Positions 45,286-54,362 of a stretch of DNA of 64,000 bases are shown one piece after another; the stretch's first letter is position 1; the number at the start of each line of letters is the position of its first letter. The notes under the pieces were generated by a model. It saw nothing but the letters and a program-made list of their open reading frames with translations. It had not been told where the DNA came from and searched no databases. This DNA comes from an uncultured Anaerolineaceae bacterium (GTDB taxonomy: Bacteria > Chloroflexota > Anaerolineae > Anaerolineales > Anaerolineaceae), in assembly GCA_937920255.1 (NCBI GenBank), contig CALDSL010000003.1:3875-67874 (forward strand). Direction: 5' to 3'. A program made the position numbers and the translations under genes.

Positions 45286-46527
45286 TCATCCCATCCGGCG
45301 CATTTCTGGTCGCCTGATGAAAATCCAGACCGCGTACGCAAGTAGACATCCCGCGCTAATGAACGCGGCGGTTTGCTCGCTGGTATGTTCTGCCACTTGC
45401 CCCATCAGCAGCGACCCAATCGGCGTGCCGCCCATGAACATGAGGGAATAGATGCCCATCACGCGCCCGCGCAATTCATCCGGCACGCCAGACTGTACCA
45501 TTGCATTGCTGTTATTGAGAATGCTGATCATCGAGAATCCCATCACCGACAGAATGACCAGCGACAAGGGTAGCCAGGTGGAAAGGGCGAATATGGCGAT
45601 TGCCAGTGGCAATACAAGGCTACTCATGCTCCACATCTTTCCGCGAAACTGCCGGCTGCTCAGCGACGCAATCGTCAAGCCGCCAATGACCGCGCCTACG
45701 CCGCGGGCTGAGAACAGCAGGCCGTTGGTTGTCGCGTCGCCGTGAAGCACCTCGACCGCCCAGGCCGGAACCAGGGTGACCAGTCCAAATCCAAACACGG
45801 TGATTACAAATACCGTGATCACCAGTGTTTTTACCAGTTTTTGCGAGCGAATATACTGGATGCCTTCGCCTATCGCGTGCCGGGCGGAAGACTGGGAATT
45901 GCGCACCGGCAGCGGCTTAATCTTCATCAAACCCAGCGCAATGAGAAGGGCAATGAACGAAACGCCGTTGATGGTGAAGCACCATGCCGGTCCAGTCAGG
46001 GCATAGATCACGCCAGCCGCGGCCGGGCCAATGATCGCGCCAATATTGAACATGGTTGCATTCAACGCGATCGCGTTGGTCAAATCGGTACGCTCTACCA
46101 GCTCGACCACAAACGACTGGCGCGCTGGGGTGTCAAACGCGTTGACCACGCCGAGCAAAAAGGCCAGCACCAGGATATGCCAGGGCCGAACGATATCCAG
46201 GAAAACAAGCCCGGCCAGGGTAAACGCCAGCAGCATCATCACCGATTGCGTGATCATCATCAACGTGCGGCGGGAAACCCGGTCTGCAACCACGCCACCG
46301 TACATCATCAACAGCAGCGAAGGCAGTCCAGTAGCGAAACCAACGTAACCGAGAAACGCCGACGAGCCCGTCAGCGTGTACACCAGATAGCCCTGCGCGG
46401 CGCTTTGCATCCAGGTTCCGACCAGAGATACGACCTGCCCGATGAACCACAATCGGTAATTGCGGTGGCGAAAGGCAGCAAAGGTGGTTGTTATCGAAAG
46501 GGTGGGTGTGTTTGAGGAGGTGCCCAA
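45286..46527 (-). CDS. MFS exporter (EntS/MFS_3-like)
   Basis: A 413-residue permease with about 12 hydrophobic segments. FRHRNYRLWFIGQVVSLVGTWMQ at the N-terminus and the VVADRVSRRTLM loop between helices 2 and 3 identify the EntS-like branch. DTPARQSFVVELVERTDLTNAIALN near residue 131 is also typical. Members export drugs or siderophores; the substrate here is unknown. It is convergent with the phosphatase gene, with 3 bases between the stops. Confidence 0.85.
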   Translation of the reverse strand: MGTSSNTPTLSITTTFAAFRHRNYRLWFIGQVVSLVGTWMQSAAQGYLVYTLTGSSAFLGYVGFATGLPSLLLMMYGGVVADRVSRRTLMMITQSVMMLLAFTLAGLVFLDIVRPWHILVLAFLLGVVNAFDTPARQSFVVELVERTDLTNAIALNATMFNIGAIIGPAAAGVIYALTGPAWCFTINGVSFIALLIALGLMKIKPLPVRNSQSSARHAIGEGIQYIRSQKLVKTLVITVFVITVFGFGLVTLVPAWAVEVLHGDATTNGLLFSARGVGAVIGGLTIASLSSRQFRGKMWSMSSLVLPLAIAIFALSTWLPLSLVILSVMGFSMISILNNSNAMVQSGVPDELRGRVMGIYSLMFMGGTPIGSLLMGQVAEHTSEQTAAFISAGCLLAYAVWIFIRRPEMRRMG

Positions 46528-46638
46528 GATATTCCAGTGTGGTCACAAAGATGATGTGATAATCATACCATAACGGTTCGATGGCCCCTTGCGCAAAGGC
46601 ATCGCAGCTCCGGTCAATGATGGATTTTCTGGATATGT

Positions 46639-47391
46639 TTACTCCAACATCCACTGCCGGTACTGATTATGTGGAAGCGAGTATTCAATCGCGACATCTC
46701 CGCTAACGATAAAAAACAGCATTCGCGCGCCAATTTCCGGGCGGATCGATTTCCAATAACAGGCAAAATCCAGATCGTGCCCGCTGGGGATATACAGCTC
46801 GGGTGAGAAAAATCCGAGAGAAGAATGGTTGGGATGGTTGTGAATATGCAGCACCCAGCGCGCCTGATGCATATCATTCAACAATGCGTACAATTCTTCC
46901 TGGCTGAGGCGACATCCGACTTCAATTGTGGATCCGACGATTGAGAATAAATCGTCCTTTCCGCCAATCGCCTCGATCCAATCCGCATCCTCTTCCAGAT
47001 CCTGCGGGATCAGCACCCAGTACGCCTCTTCCTGGCTATTCCCGCCGATCTCCTCACAGGCGGCTTGGATTTCTTCCTGGATTCGCGCATAGTCCTGGCG
47101 GGTTATTTGCGGCCTGGCAGCCGCTTTGACAATCACGCCAGCATCGCAGATTTCCTTTACATCGGCGGGATCCATGGAGGCAAGCAGTTCTCGTTCCGTC
47201 CCAGGCTCGGGGTTTAGCTTCGTCATTAAATAGCAGGCAACGGATTTTGCGTCTTTACTACCCATCACATGCGCCAGCGCGATGAAGCGTCGCCTGTCGC
47301 GCTCGCTCAGGCTGCGGAATACATCCTCCGAGCCGGCTAGGTGCCCGTAACGGGCAAGATTTGGCGCGTCCTTTTCCAGGACGTCCAGCAT
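46639..47391 (-). CDS. Hypothetical protein with JAMM-like (MPN/RadC-type) motif
   Basis: A 250-residue protein I cannot assign to a named family. The C-terminal half reads VLHIHNHPNHSS (180-191) and then PSGHDLDFACYW (202-213). HxHP followed by S-x2-D (Ser203, Asp206) is the JAMM zinc-protease pattern, though the gap between the parts is longer than the usual seven residues. Glu157 in STIEVG could be the catalytic Glu. The N-terminal half is helical and charged. Reading frame stays open for 23 codons before ATG 47391 without another normal start. A JAB1/MPN or RadC relative is the best guess. Confidence 0.6.
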   Translation of the reverse strand: MLDVLEKDAPNLARYGHLAGSEDVFRSLSERDRRRFIALAHVMGSKDAKSVACYLMTKLNPEPGTERELLASMDPADVKEICDAGVIVKAAARPQITRQDYARIQEEIQAACEEIGGNSQEEAYWVLIPQDLEEDADWIEAIGGKDDLFSIVGSTIEVGCRLSQEELYALLNDMHQARWVLHIHNHPNHSSLGFFSPELYIPSGHDLDFACYWKSIRPEIGARMLFFIVSGDVAIEYSLPHNQYRQWMLE

Positions 47392-47532
47392 GTCTCGCAG
47401 TTCTTCGATATTCCGTCTCGCGGCCGTTGGCCCCCCAAATATCCGCAGAACGATGTTTTATGAAATGGACAAAGATGTATTTCATTTCTATTGTATCGAA
47501 GTCCACGCGAGTTTCAATCCATTAATCTTCCG

Positions 47533-47571
47533 GTCGGGAAACATCATGTTTCTCACGTGACGTTTCCCGAC
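47533..47571. repeat. 10-bp inverted repeat upstream of manganese catalase
   Basis: GTCGGGAAAC (47533-47542) and GTTTCCCGAC (47562-47571) flank a 19-base loop in the 333-base gap 47392-47724. A TATACT box at 47616-47621 could be the catalase -10. The repeat may be an operator or a terminator of the convergent-side transcript. Nothing else is visible in the gap. Confidence 0.45.
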
Positions 47572-47724
47572 GCGCGCTGTGAAATCCCCCATTCATTCCA
47601 GAGAGCAAACACCTCTATACTGAATTACGGTTAAAGTTATGTGCCGTTCACAAAAAAGCTCCTGACAATGTCCAGCGCAAGAATCAGGAGCATCTTATTG
47701 TTTTTTACCGGTAGGAGGGAACCT

Positions 47725-48699
47725 ATGTTTCACCATGTGAAGGAATTAGAATTTAACGCCCGTGTAACGGGACCCGATCCACGCTTTGCAAGCTTGTTGC
47801 TCGAGCAGTTTGGCGGCGGGAATGGGGAATTGAAAGCCGCAATGCAGTATTTCGTCCAGGCGTTTGCGGCGCGCAAGCCATTCCCCGATAAGTATGATTT
47901 ACTGATGGATATTGCCACGGAAGAACTCTCGCACCTGGAGATCGTCGGCGCGACGATCACCATGCTGCTGGATGGGATCAACGGCGAGCTCAAGAATGCC
48001 GCGGAAAACACATATCTGACCAAATTGATGAATGGATCCGCCGGCAAAGAGGAAGTGGTCAGCGATATGCTCTCCGGCGGTAACGGCCGCAACATCGAGC
48101 TGGGCATGATCAGCCCGCACTTCCTGGTGCTCTCGGGCGGCGGGCCAAAACTGACAGACTGCCAGGGCGTGCCGTGGTCAGGGTCTTATGTAAACGCCAA
48201 TAGCGATCTTACGGTGGATCTACGCTCGAATATCGCGGCGGAATCGCGCGCGAAAATCGTGTATGAATACCTGCTGCAATTCACCGATGACCCGATGGTC
48301 AAAGAAACCCTGCGCTTCCTGATGACCCGCGAAATCGCGCACTTCAACCAGTTCGCCGCCGCGCTGGAGACCATCCAGCCCAACTTCCCGCCCGGCGTGC
48401 TGCAGGGCGATCCGCGTTACACGCACGTGTACGTTAATTCCTCTGAAGGTAATGATAGCCGCGGTCCGTGGAATCAAGGCCAGGGACCCTGGGATAAGGG
48501 CGAGGAATGGGTATATGTAGAGCGGCCGATGGAGCATGTGATGCAGACCAAGGGCATGGTCGATCAGAAACCAGCCGGCGGCAAGGTCACACAGAATGAC
48601 GTGGAAAAGCTGGATAAGAAGATGAGCAAAATGCGCAGCCAGCAGATCAAAACTGCCATCGAAGAAAATCCGAGCTCCTGGTCGGACTATTCGATCTGA
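47725..48699 (+). CDS. Manganese catalase
   Basis: A 324-residue non-haem catalase that breaks down hydrogen peroxide with a dimanganese centre. The ferritin-like helices carry EFNARV (first Glu), MDIATEELSHLEIVG near residue 74 (Glu and His) and FLMTREIAHFNQFA near 207 (Glu and His), the expected ligands. ATG 47725 follows TAGGAGGGA; an in-frame ATG at 47641 adds an unrelated basic stretch. A metal carrier gene follows after 18 bases. Confidence 0.93.
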   Translation: MFHHVKELEFNARVTGPDPRFASLLLEQFGGGNGELKAAMQYFVQAFAARKPFPDKYDLLMDIATEELSHLEIVGATITMLLDGINGELKNAAENTYLTKLMNGSAGKEEVVSDMLSGGNGRNIELGMISPHFLVLSGGGPKLTDCQGVPWSGSYVNANSDLTVDLRSNIAAESRAKIVYEYLLQFTDDPMVKETLRFLMTREIAHFNQFAAALETIQPNFPPGVLQGDPRYTHVYVNSSEGNDSRGPWNQGQGPWDKGEEWVYVERPMEHVMQTKGMVDQKPAGGKVTQNDVEKLDKKMSKMRSQQIKTAIEENPSSWSDYSI

Positions 48700-48717
48700 G
48701 CGGGTAAGGGAAAGAAT

Positions 48718-49464
48718 ATGTCCGCTCAGATGGAATTCTATAACGACGATTTGGAACGCGAAAGCGCTCACCATGGTCTTCACGACCCGCACGGACGTTC
48801 CTCCAGCCTGGCGGATATCATTCTGGGCGGCCAGGATGGATTAGTGAATGTGCTCGGGATCGTGTTAGGTGTGGCGGTAGCTTCCGCCGACCCGCGCATG
48901 ATCCTCACTGCGGGAATGGCGGCGGCATTTGCCGAATCGGTATCGATGGGCGCAGTAGCATACACATCGACATTGGCGCAAGCGGATTTTTACGAGAGCG
49001 AACGCAGCCGCGAACATCGCCACATTCAGCGCTATCCCAAACACGAGCAAGAAGAAATCCGCGCCATTTACGAGTCAAAAGGTTTTGAGGGCGAATTGCT
49101 GGAGCAGATCGTCAACACGATTACCTCTGACAAGGAGGTTTGGGTGCGGGTGATGCTGGCCGAAGAACACCAGCTCACGCCGGTTGACCGGTCAAAAGCA
49201 CGCAGCTCAGCCGTCATCGTGGCGCTATCCGCGATCATCGGTTCGCTAATCCCGCTGTTGCCGTTCATCTTCTGGCCGTTACCAGTCAGCATGTGGCTTT
49301 CGCTGGCGATATCGGCCCTGACACTGTTCGCGGTTGGAGTATACAAAGCCAGAGTTACCACCATCGGCAAGCCGGCGCGCAGTGGCATGGAGATGGCCGT
49401 CATTGGTACTGTCAGCGCGATGATCGGTTATGCGATCGGCCTGCTGTTCAAAACGCTTACTTGA
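48718..49464 (+). CDS. VIT1/CCC1-family iron/manganese transporter
   Basis: A 248-residue membrane protein. LADIILGGQDGLVNVLGIVLGVA at residues 30-52 is the conserved first helix, and AFAESVSMGAVAYTSTLAQADFYESE the second helix plus metal-binding Glu-rich stretch. Three more hydrophobic segments follow. The family moves Fe2+ or Mn2+ out of the cytoplasm. Its pairing with manganese catalase suggests a joint role in manganese balance and peroxide defence. A strong terminator lies 11 bases after the stop. Confidence 0.9.
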   Translation: MSAQMEFYNDDLERESAHHGLHDPHGRSSSLADIILGGQDGLVNVLGIVLGVAVASADPRMILTAGMAAAFAESVSMGAVAYTSTLAQADFYESERSREHRHIQRYPKHEQEEIRAIYESKGFEGELLEQIVNTITSDKEVWVRVMLAEEHQLTPVDRSKARSSAVIVALSAIIGSLIPLLPFIFWPLPVSMWLSLAISALTLFAVGVYKARVTTIGKPARSGMEMAVIGTVSAMIGYAIGLLFKTLT

Positions 49465-49475
49465 GAATATATTCG

Positions 49476-49524
49476 TCACAGAAAAGCACCCGGCGTCGAA
49501 AGACTGCCGGGTGCTTTTCTGTGA
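49476..49524 (+). terminator. Intrinsic terminator of the catalase operon
   Basis: TCACAGAAAAGCACCCGGC (49476-49494) and GCCGGGTGCTTTTCTGTGA (49506-49524) form a perfect 19-bp stem with an 11-base loop. The stem's own T-rich 3' side serves as the U-tract. The following 49525-49678 stretch is AT-rich and shows no gene. Confidence 0.85.
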
Positions 49525-49678
49525 TCATCCGGCACGCGCCGCTTTCGCCGATGACCGAGCCATGCATCGGTCCGCGAGAGAAAACGTTGATATGCAACAT
49601 GGTTGTTTATATCACAACAATTAACCAGTACAAATGCCTAAATCAAGGGGGTATTTTGAAAAAATTCCTCATTCTTCG

Positions 49679-49707
49679 TTGACTCACCTAATGCTTCGTT
49701 GTACAAT
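49679..49707 (+). promoter_or_regulatory. Promoter of the transketolase / sugar-catabolism cluster
   Basis: TTGACT (49679-49684), exactly 17 bases, TACAAT (49702-49707): a strong sigma-70-type promoter. It leaves a leader of about 105 bases before the ATG at 49820. Confidence 0.7.
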
Positions 49708-49819
49708 TCTCAATGAATCCATCATCCAGCTCAACAAAATACGACTGAGCGATTAGAAACATTTTCGGCTGTAAGAGGGACGGTGCAAAGCGTACGCGTG
49801 CTTCCTTGAGGAGGGTGTA

Positions 49820-50656
49820 ATGCACGTTCACAATCTGGCATTAATTGATGAAATCCAGAAACAGGCCAACCTGATCCGCCTGGATGTGCTCGATATGGTC
49901 TACCGCCGCCAGGCTGGGCACCTGGGCGGTTCGTACTCTGCTGCTGAGATCCTGGCCGCGCTGTACTTCCACCAACTGCGAATCGATCCGCAGAACGCGG
50001 GTTGGGAGGAGCGCGACCGCTTTCTGCTGAGCAAAGGCCACGCGGCCGCCGCGCTGTACTCGGCGCTGGCCAGGCGCGGTTTCTTCCCACTGGAAGAACT
50101 GGAAACCTGGGGGCACCTGGGCGCGCGTTTGCAGGGGCACCCGGACCGGATCAAAGTCCCTGGCGTGGAAATGTCTTCCGGCTTTCTTGGCCACGGGCTG
50201 TCGATTGGTGTGGGACTGGCGCTGGCCGCCCGGTTGAACCAGCAGAAGCATCACATCTATGTGCTGATGAGTGACGGCGATATGCAGGCTGGCGTGGCCT
50301 GGGAAGGCGCGCTCACCGCTTCCAAGTACTGCACCAGCGAAGTCACGGTCATCATGGACTTCAATGATGTGCAGCTCGATGGGCCGGGGCACGAGATCAT
50401 GCCGCTCGAGCCGCTGCGCGAGAAGTGGCGCGCGTTTGGCTTCCATGTGATCGAGATTCACGGCCACAATGTGGCACAGGTGCTGGATGCGCTGGATATG
50501 GCGTTGGACATTCACAGCCAGCCGTCGGTGATTTTGGCGCATACCACCAAGGGCAAGGGCGTTTCATTCATGGAGAACACCGCCAAATGGCATGGTAGCG
50601 TGCCGACAGATGTTCAGTACCAGGCGGCCCGGCGGGAACTTGAGGAGGTGCTGTGA
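49820..50656 (+). CDS. Transketolase N-terminal subunit
   Basis: A 278-residue thiamine-diphosphate subunit. HLGGSYSAAEILAALYFHQL near residue 33, LSKGHAAAALYSALA near 70 and MSDGDMQAGVAWEGALTASKY near 151 (the GDG-type ThDP/Mg motif) are diagnostic. It is the first half of a split transketolase; the partner follows with overlapping stop and start region. Split transketolases often serve special sugars, such as apulose phosphate or sulfofructose, rather than the pentose pathway. AGGAGGG precedes the ATG. Confidence 0.9.
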   Translation: MHVHNLALIDEIQKQANLIRLDVLDMVYRRQAGHLGGSYSAAEILAALYFHQLRIDPQNAGWEERDRFLLSKGHAAAALYSALARRGFFPLEELETWGHLGARLQGHPDRIKVPGVEMSSGFLGHGLSIGVGLALAARLNQQKHHIYVLMSDGDMQAGVAWEGALTASKYCTSEVTVIMDFNDVQLDGPGHEIMPLEPLREKWRAFGFHVIEIHGHNVAQVLDALDMALDIHSQPSVILAHTTKGKGVSFMENTAKWHGSVPTDVQYQAARRELEEVL

Positions 50657-51612
50657 TGGCTGAGATCCCGCAACGACAGGCGTACGGCCAGGCGCTGGCC
50701 GATTACGGCGCGGTGAACCCGGATGTGGTCGTGCTGGACGCGGATGTATCATCTTCGACCCTGACCAGCTATTTCGCGCAGCGCTTCCCGCAACGGTTTT
50801 ACAACCTGGGCGTCACCGAGGCCTCGATGGTGGACGTGGGCGTGGGGCTGGCCCTGGGTGGAAAAATTCCGTTCGTCAACACCTTCGCGGCGCTGCTGGC
50901 GCTGCGTGCCTGTGAGCAGATCCGCACTTGCGTGAGTTATGCGGCTACCAACGTCAAATTGATCGGCGGGTATTCGGGCATCTCCGATTACAAGGACGGC
51001 CCGACTCACTTCGCCACCAATGATGTCTCTGTGGTGCGCTCGCTGCCCGGCATGGTGGTGCTGGCGCCGGCCGATAACCGCGAAGCCGCGGCGATGGTTC
51101 AGGTGATCGCCGAATGGCAGGGGCCGGTGTACGCGCGCATCAGCCGCGCCGCAGTACCCGATGTGTATGATGCCAGCCATAAGCCAGAGATTGGACGCGG
51201 AACGGTGCTGCGCGAAGGCAAGGATGTGACCATGCTGGGTACCGGGTCGCTCACCGTGCGCTGCCTGCTGGCCGCCGAACAACTGCGCAACGAAGGCATT
51301 GAAGCCGGTGTGATCGGCATGTGGTCGATCAAACCGCTGGATGTGGGACTGCTGCTGCATGCCGCGCGAACCACAGGCGCTCTGGTGACTGCCGAGGATC
51401 ATTCCATCGTGGGCGGCTTTGGCAGCGCGGTGGCCGAAGCCCTGGCCTGCACCCTGCCATCTCCGTTGGAGATGGTCGGTCTGAATGACACCTTTGCCGA
51501 GACCGGCCCAGACCCCGACACCCTGATGGACGCAGTAGGAATGTCGGTGGAGGATATTGTTCGTGCAGCACGAAAAGCTGCCGGACGCAAAGAAACCGGG
51601 GTAAAATTTTAG
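50656..51612 (+). CDS. Transketolase C-terminal subunit
   Basis: A 318-residue subunit with the pyrimidine-binding and C-terminal domains. VVLDADVSSSTLTSYFAQRFPQ, YNLGVTEASMVDVGVGLALGG (with the catalytic Glu) and the transketolase C-domain GTGSLTVRCLLAAEQL / TAEDHSIVGGFGSAVAEAL are present. ATG 50656 shares one base with the previous stop, and GAGGAGG sits 7 bases before it; GTG at 50653 is the alternative. It forms the complete enzyme with the upstream subunit. Confidence 0.9.
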   Translation: MAEIPQRQAYGQALADYGAVNPDVVVLDADVSSSTLTSYFAQRFPQRFYNLGVTEASMVDVGVGLALGGKIPFVNTFAALLALRACEQIRTCVSYAATNVKLIGGYSGISDYKDGPTHFATNDVSVVRSLPGMVVLAPADNREAAAMVQVIAEWQGPVYARISRAAVPDVYDASHKPEIGRGTVLREGKDVTMLGTGSLTVRCLLAAEQLRNEGIEAGVIGMWSIKPLDVGLLLHAARTTGALVTAEDHSIVGGFGSAVAEALACTLPSPLEMVGLNDTFAETGPDPDTLMDAVGMSVEDIVRAARKAAGRKETGVKF

Positions 51613-51655
51613 ATACCCCTCGACATTTTGATTATCAGTTTCAAGTGAGGTAGTT

Positions 51656-52396
51656 TTGAGCGAAATCCAATCACTAGCACGCGGTTTGAAGATCCTGGAT
51701 CTGCTTGGAGAAGCCGAGGACGGAGTCGGCATCACCGAGCTGGCTGAGAAGATGGGGATCGACAAAGGCAGCGCGTCACGCCTGATCGCCACCCTGGCCA
51801 ACTACGGCTATGCCGAAAAAGACCCGAACTCGCGCCGTTACCGCCTGGGGCCGATGGTGGTAAGCCTGAGCCGCATCGTCCTACAGCGAACGCCCCTGCG
51901 TGAGACCGCCAAGCCGTACCTGCGCCAGTTGATGGAGCAGACCGGCGAGTGTTCGCACCTGGCGGTCGCATCGCAGGGCAAGGTGCTGTACATCGACCAG
52001 GTGGAATCGCCTGCCACTTTACGCGTTAACGCCCAGGTGGGAAAAATTGCCCCCATGCACTGCACTGCGCTGGGCAAGGCGATGATGGCGTTTGCCGATT
52101 ACCCCATCGTCGAGCCGCTCGAGGTCTTTACCGCGCGCACCATTACCGAACCGGGTATGCTTAAAGCGCACCTCGAACAGACACGCAGGCAGGGTTACGC
52201 TGTGGACGATGAAGAGTACGACTACGGCGTGCGATGCATCGCCGTGCCAGTGTTCGATTTTCGCGATAAAGTAGTCGGCAGCATCGGCGTTTCCGGGCCG
52301 GCCGCGCGCATGACACTCGAACGGCTGCCGGAAATTGCTCGGACAGTCATGACCGTGGGCGAGGCGCTGTCGGCACGCATGCGCTTCTTGCGCTAA
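51656..52396 (+). CDS. IclR-family transcriptional regulator
   Basis: A 246-residue repressor or activator. The N-terminal winged helix (GLKILDLLGEAEDGVGITELAEKMGIDKGSASRLIATL) is followed by the IclR effector domain with MHCTALGKAMMAF and DDEEYDYGVRCIAVPVFD. The start is TTG at 51656 after AAGTGAGG. It lies inside the sugar cluster, so it most likely controls these genes in response to a pathway compound. Confidence 0.9.
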   Translation: MSEIQSLARGLKILDLLGEAEDGVGITELAEKMGIDKGSASRLIATLANYGYAEKDPNSRRYRLGPMVVSLSRIVLQRTPLRETAKPYLRQLMEQTGECSHLAVASQGKVLYIDQVESPATLRVNAQVGKIAPMHCTALGKAMMAFADYPIVEPLEVFTARTITEPGMLKAHLEQTRRQGYAVDDEEYDYGVRCIAVPVFDFRDKVVGSIGVSGPAARMTLERLPEIARTVMTVGEALSARMRFLR

Positions 52397-52439
52397 CACA
52401 ATCTGCGATCCATCGACATGTTCGCACGTGGAGGGGAAA

Positions 52440-54341
52440 ATGCCGGGAGAGGTTGAGAGATCACAGGCAGAAATTGTCCGCGGGCGTGCGGCGCGCGCTC
52501 AGGCTGTCGCGTCCGCCGGTTCTCTGCAGGCCGCTCTGAAAGCCGGAACCATAGCGCGTCGGGTGGATCTCACCCTTTCGGAAGCGCTGGTCTTGGGGCT
52601 GGTGGAGCAGGATGTGCGCACCTTTCTGGTGGTATTCGGCCACGGTTCCACCGAAATCGGCGAAGTGCTGCGCGTGTACCAACAAACCGGCGTGGTGCGC
52701 GTGGTGCCGGTGCGGCATGAAACCGAAGCCTCGCACGCGGCGACTGCGCTGCGCTGGGTCACCGGGCAAAAGGCGGCTGTGATCACCTCCATCGGGCCGG
52801 GAGCGCTGCAGGCCATGGCCGGATCGATCGCCCCCGCCTCGGATGGCATCGGCGTGTGGTACCTGTTCGGCGACGAGACCACCGAGGACGAGGGCTATAA
52901 CATGCAGCAGATCCCCAAACCCGAGCAAAACCTGTTTCTCCAACTGACTTCGGTGCTGGGGCATTCCTACAGCCTGCACACGCCCCTGTCGATTGCCACC
53001 GCGCTGCGCCGCGGGCAGGCAACGGTCGACCATCCCTATCGCCAGGGACCGTTCTTCCTGCTCATGCCGATGAACACCCAGCCGGCATGGCTGCCCTCGT
53101 TCAACCTGGAGGAGCTTCCAAACCAAACGCCTCTTTCGTATGGCGCAGCCCCTGATGGCTACACGCAAGTCGCGGATTGGATCCATGCCGCGCAACGCGT
53201 GGTGGTCAAAGTAGGCGGTGGGGCGCGGCAGTGCGGCGCGGAACTTGTTGAACTCTTGGAGTTAGCCGACGCCACTCTGGTGCATACGCCCATCGCCAGC
53301 GGAGCGATCCCCTACTCCAATCCGCGCAATATGGGCGTGGGTGGATCAAAGGGATCGATCAGCGGGAATTTTGCCATGGAGAATGCCGACCTGCTGATCG
53401 CGGTGGGCACGCGCGCGGTGTGCCAGTCGGACTGCTCTCGCACCGGCTACCCCAGGGTGCAGCATGTGATCAACATCAACGCGGATGTGGACAGCGCGAT
53501 CCATTATGGAAAAACGCTGGCGTTGCTGGGTGACGCGGCCGCGACCCTGCGCTGCCTGAACGACGCATTGCGGCGGATGCCAGACAAAACCACCCAACCG
53601 CCATCCATCTGGATGCAGGAATGTTCCGTGGAACGCCAGAAGTGGCAAGCATTCAAAGACGCGCGCTATGCCTCCCCCACCCTGTTTGACGAGTACTGGA
53701 AGGAAAACGTGCTGACCCAACCGGCGGTGATCAAAACCGTCACCGATTGGGCCAAAGCCACTGGCGCGATCAGCTTCTTCGACGCCGGCGATGTACAGGC
53801 TAACGGTTTCCAGATTATGGAGGATGAGCGCCCGGACCAGACCTTCACCGAAACTGGCGCCAGCTATATGGGATTTGCGGTATCGGCGCTGCTTGCCACG
53901 GCTGTCGCGCGCGAGCCGTTCTACGCTGTGGCGCTCACCGGCGATGGTTCCTTCACCATGAACCCGCAGATTTTGATCGACGGCGCCGAACACGGCGCGC
54001 GCGGTTGTATTGTCCTGCTGGATAACAGCCGCATGGCAGCAATCTCCGGCTTGCAGGAAGCGCAATACGGTGCAGAGTTTGCCACCGCCAACCAGATCAA
54101 AGTCGATTATCTGCAGTGGGCGCGGAGCGTGCCGGGTGTGCTGGCGTTGGATGGCGGCGCCAGCCCGGAAGCGCTGCAGGAAGCTCTCCGGCAGGCCGGC
54201 CTGCACCCTGGTCTGTCGCTGATCCGCGTGCGGGTCTACTACGGGCCAGACGAGTTGGGCGGCATGGGCGTTTTTGGGCGCTGGAATGTGGGCAACTGGG
54301 TCGAAGACACCCAGGCCCTGCGCCATGAAATTGGGCTCTAA
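52440..54341 (+). CDS. IolD-like thiamine-diphosphate enzyme
   Basis: A 633-residue ThDP enzyme resembling 3D-trihydroxycyclohexane-1,2-dione acylhydrolase (IolD), which opens the inositol-derived ring. FLVVFGHGSTEIGEVL, VRHETEASHAATALRWVTG (with catalytic Glu) and GDGSFTMNPQILIDGAEHGARG near residue 504 (ThDP/Mg motif) are seen. ATG 52440 follows GTGGAGGGG. No iolB, iolC or iolE lies in the window, so the substrate may be a different cyclic or branched polyol derivative. Confidence 0.82.
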   Translation: MPGEVERSQAEIVRGRAARAQAVASAGSLQAALKAGTIARRVDLTLSEALVLGLVEQDVRTFLVVFGHGSTEIGEVLRVYQQTGVVRVVPVRHETEASHAATALRWVTGQKAAVITSIGPGALQAMAGSIAPASDGIGVWYLFGDETTEDEGYNMQQIPKPEQNLFLQLTSVLGHSYSLHTPLSIATALRRGQATVDHPYRQGPFFLLMPMNTQPAWLPSFNLEELPNQTPLSYGAAPDGYTQVADWIHAAQRVVVKVGGGARQCGAELVELLELADATLVHTPIASGAIPYSNPRNMGVGGSKGSISGNFAMENADLLIAVGTRAVCQSDCSRTGYPRVQHVININADVDSAIHYGKTLALLGDAAATLRCLNDALRRMPDKTTQPPSIWMQECSVERQKWQAFKDARYASPTLFDEYWKENVLTQPAVIKTVTDWAKATGAISFFDAGDVQANGFQIMEDERPDQTFTETGASYMGFAVSALLATAVAREPFYAVALTGDGSFTMNPQILIDGAEHGARGCIVLLDNSRMAAISGLQEAQYGAEFATANQIKVDYLQWARSVPGVLALDGGASPEALQEALRQAGLHPGLSLIRVRVYYGPDELGGMGVFGRWNVGNWVEDTQALRHEIGL

Positions 54342-54362
54342 ACCACTTCAAGGAGTAAATCC

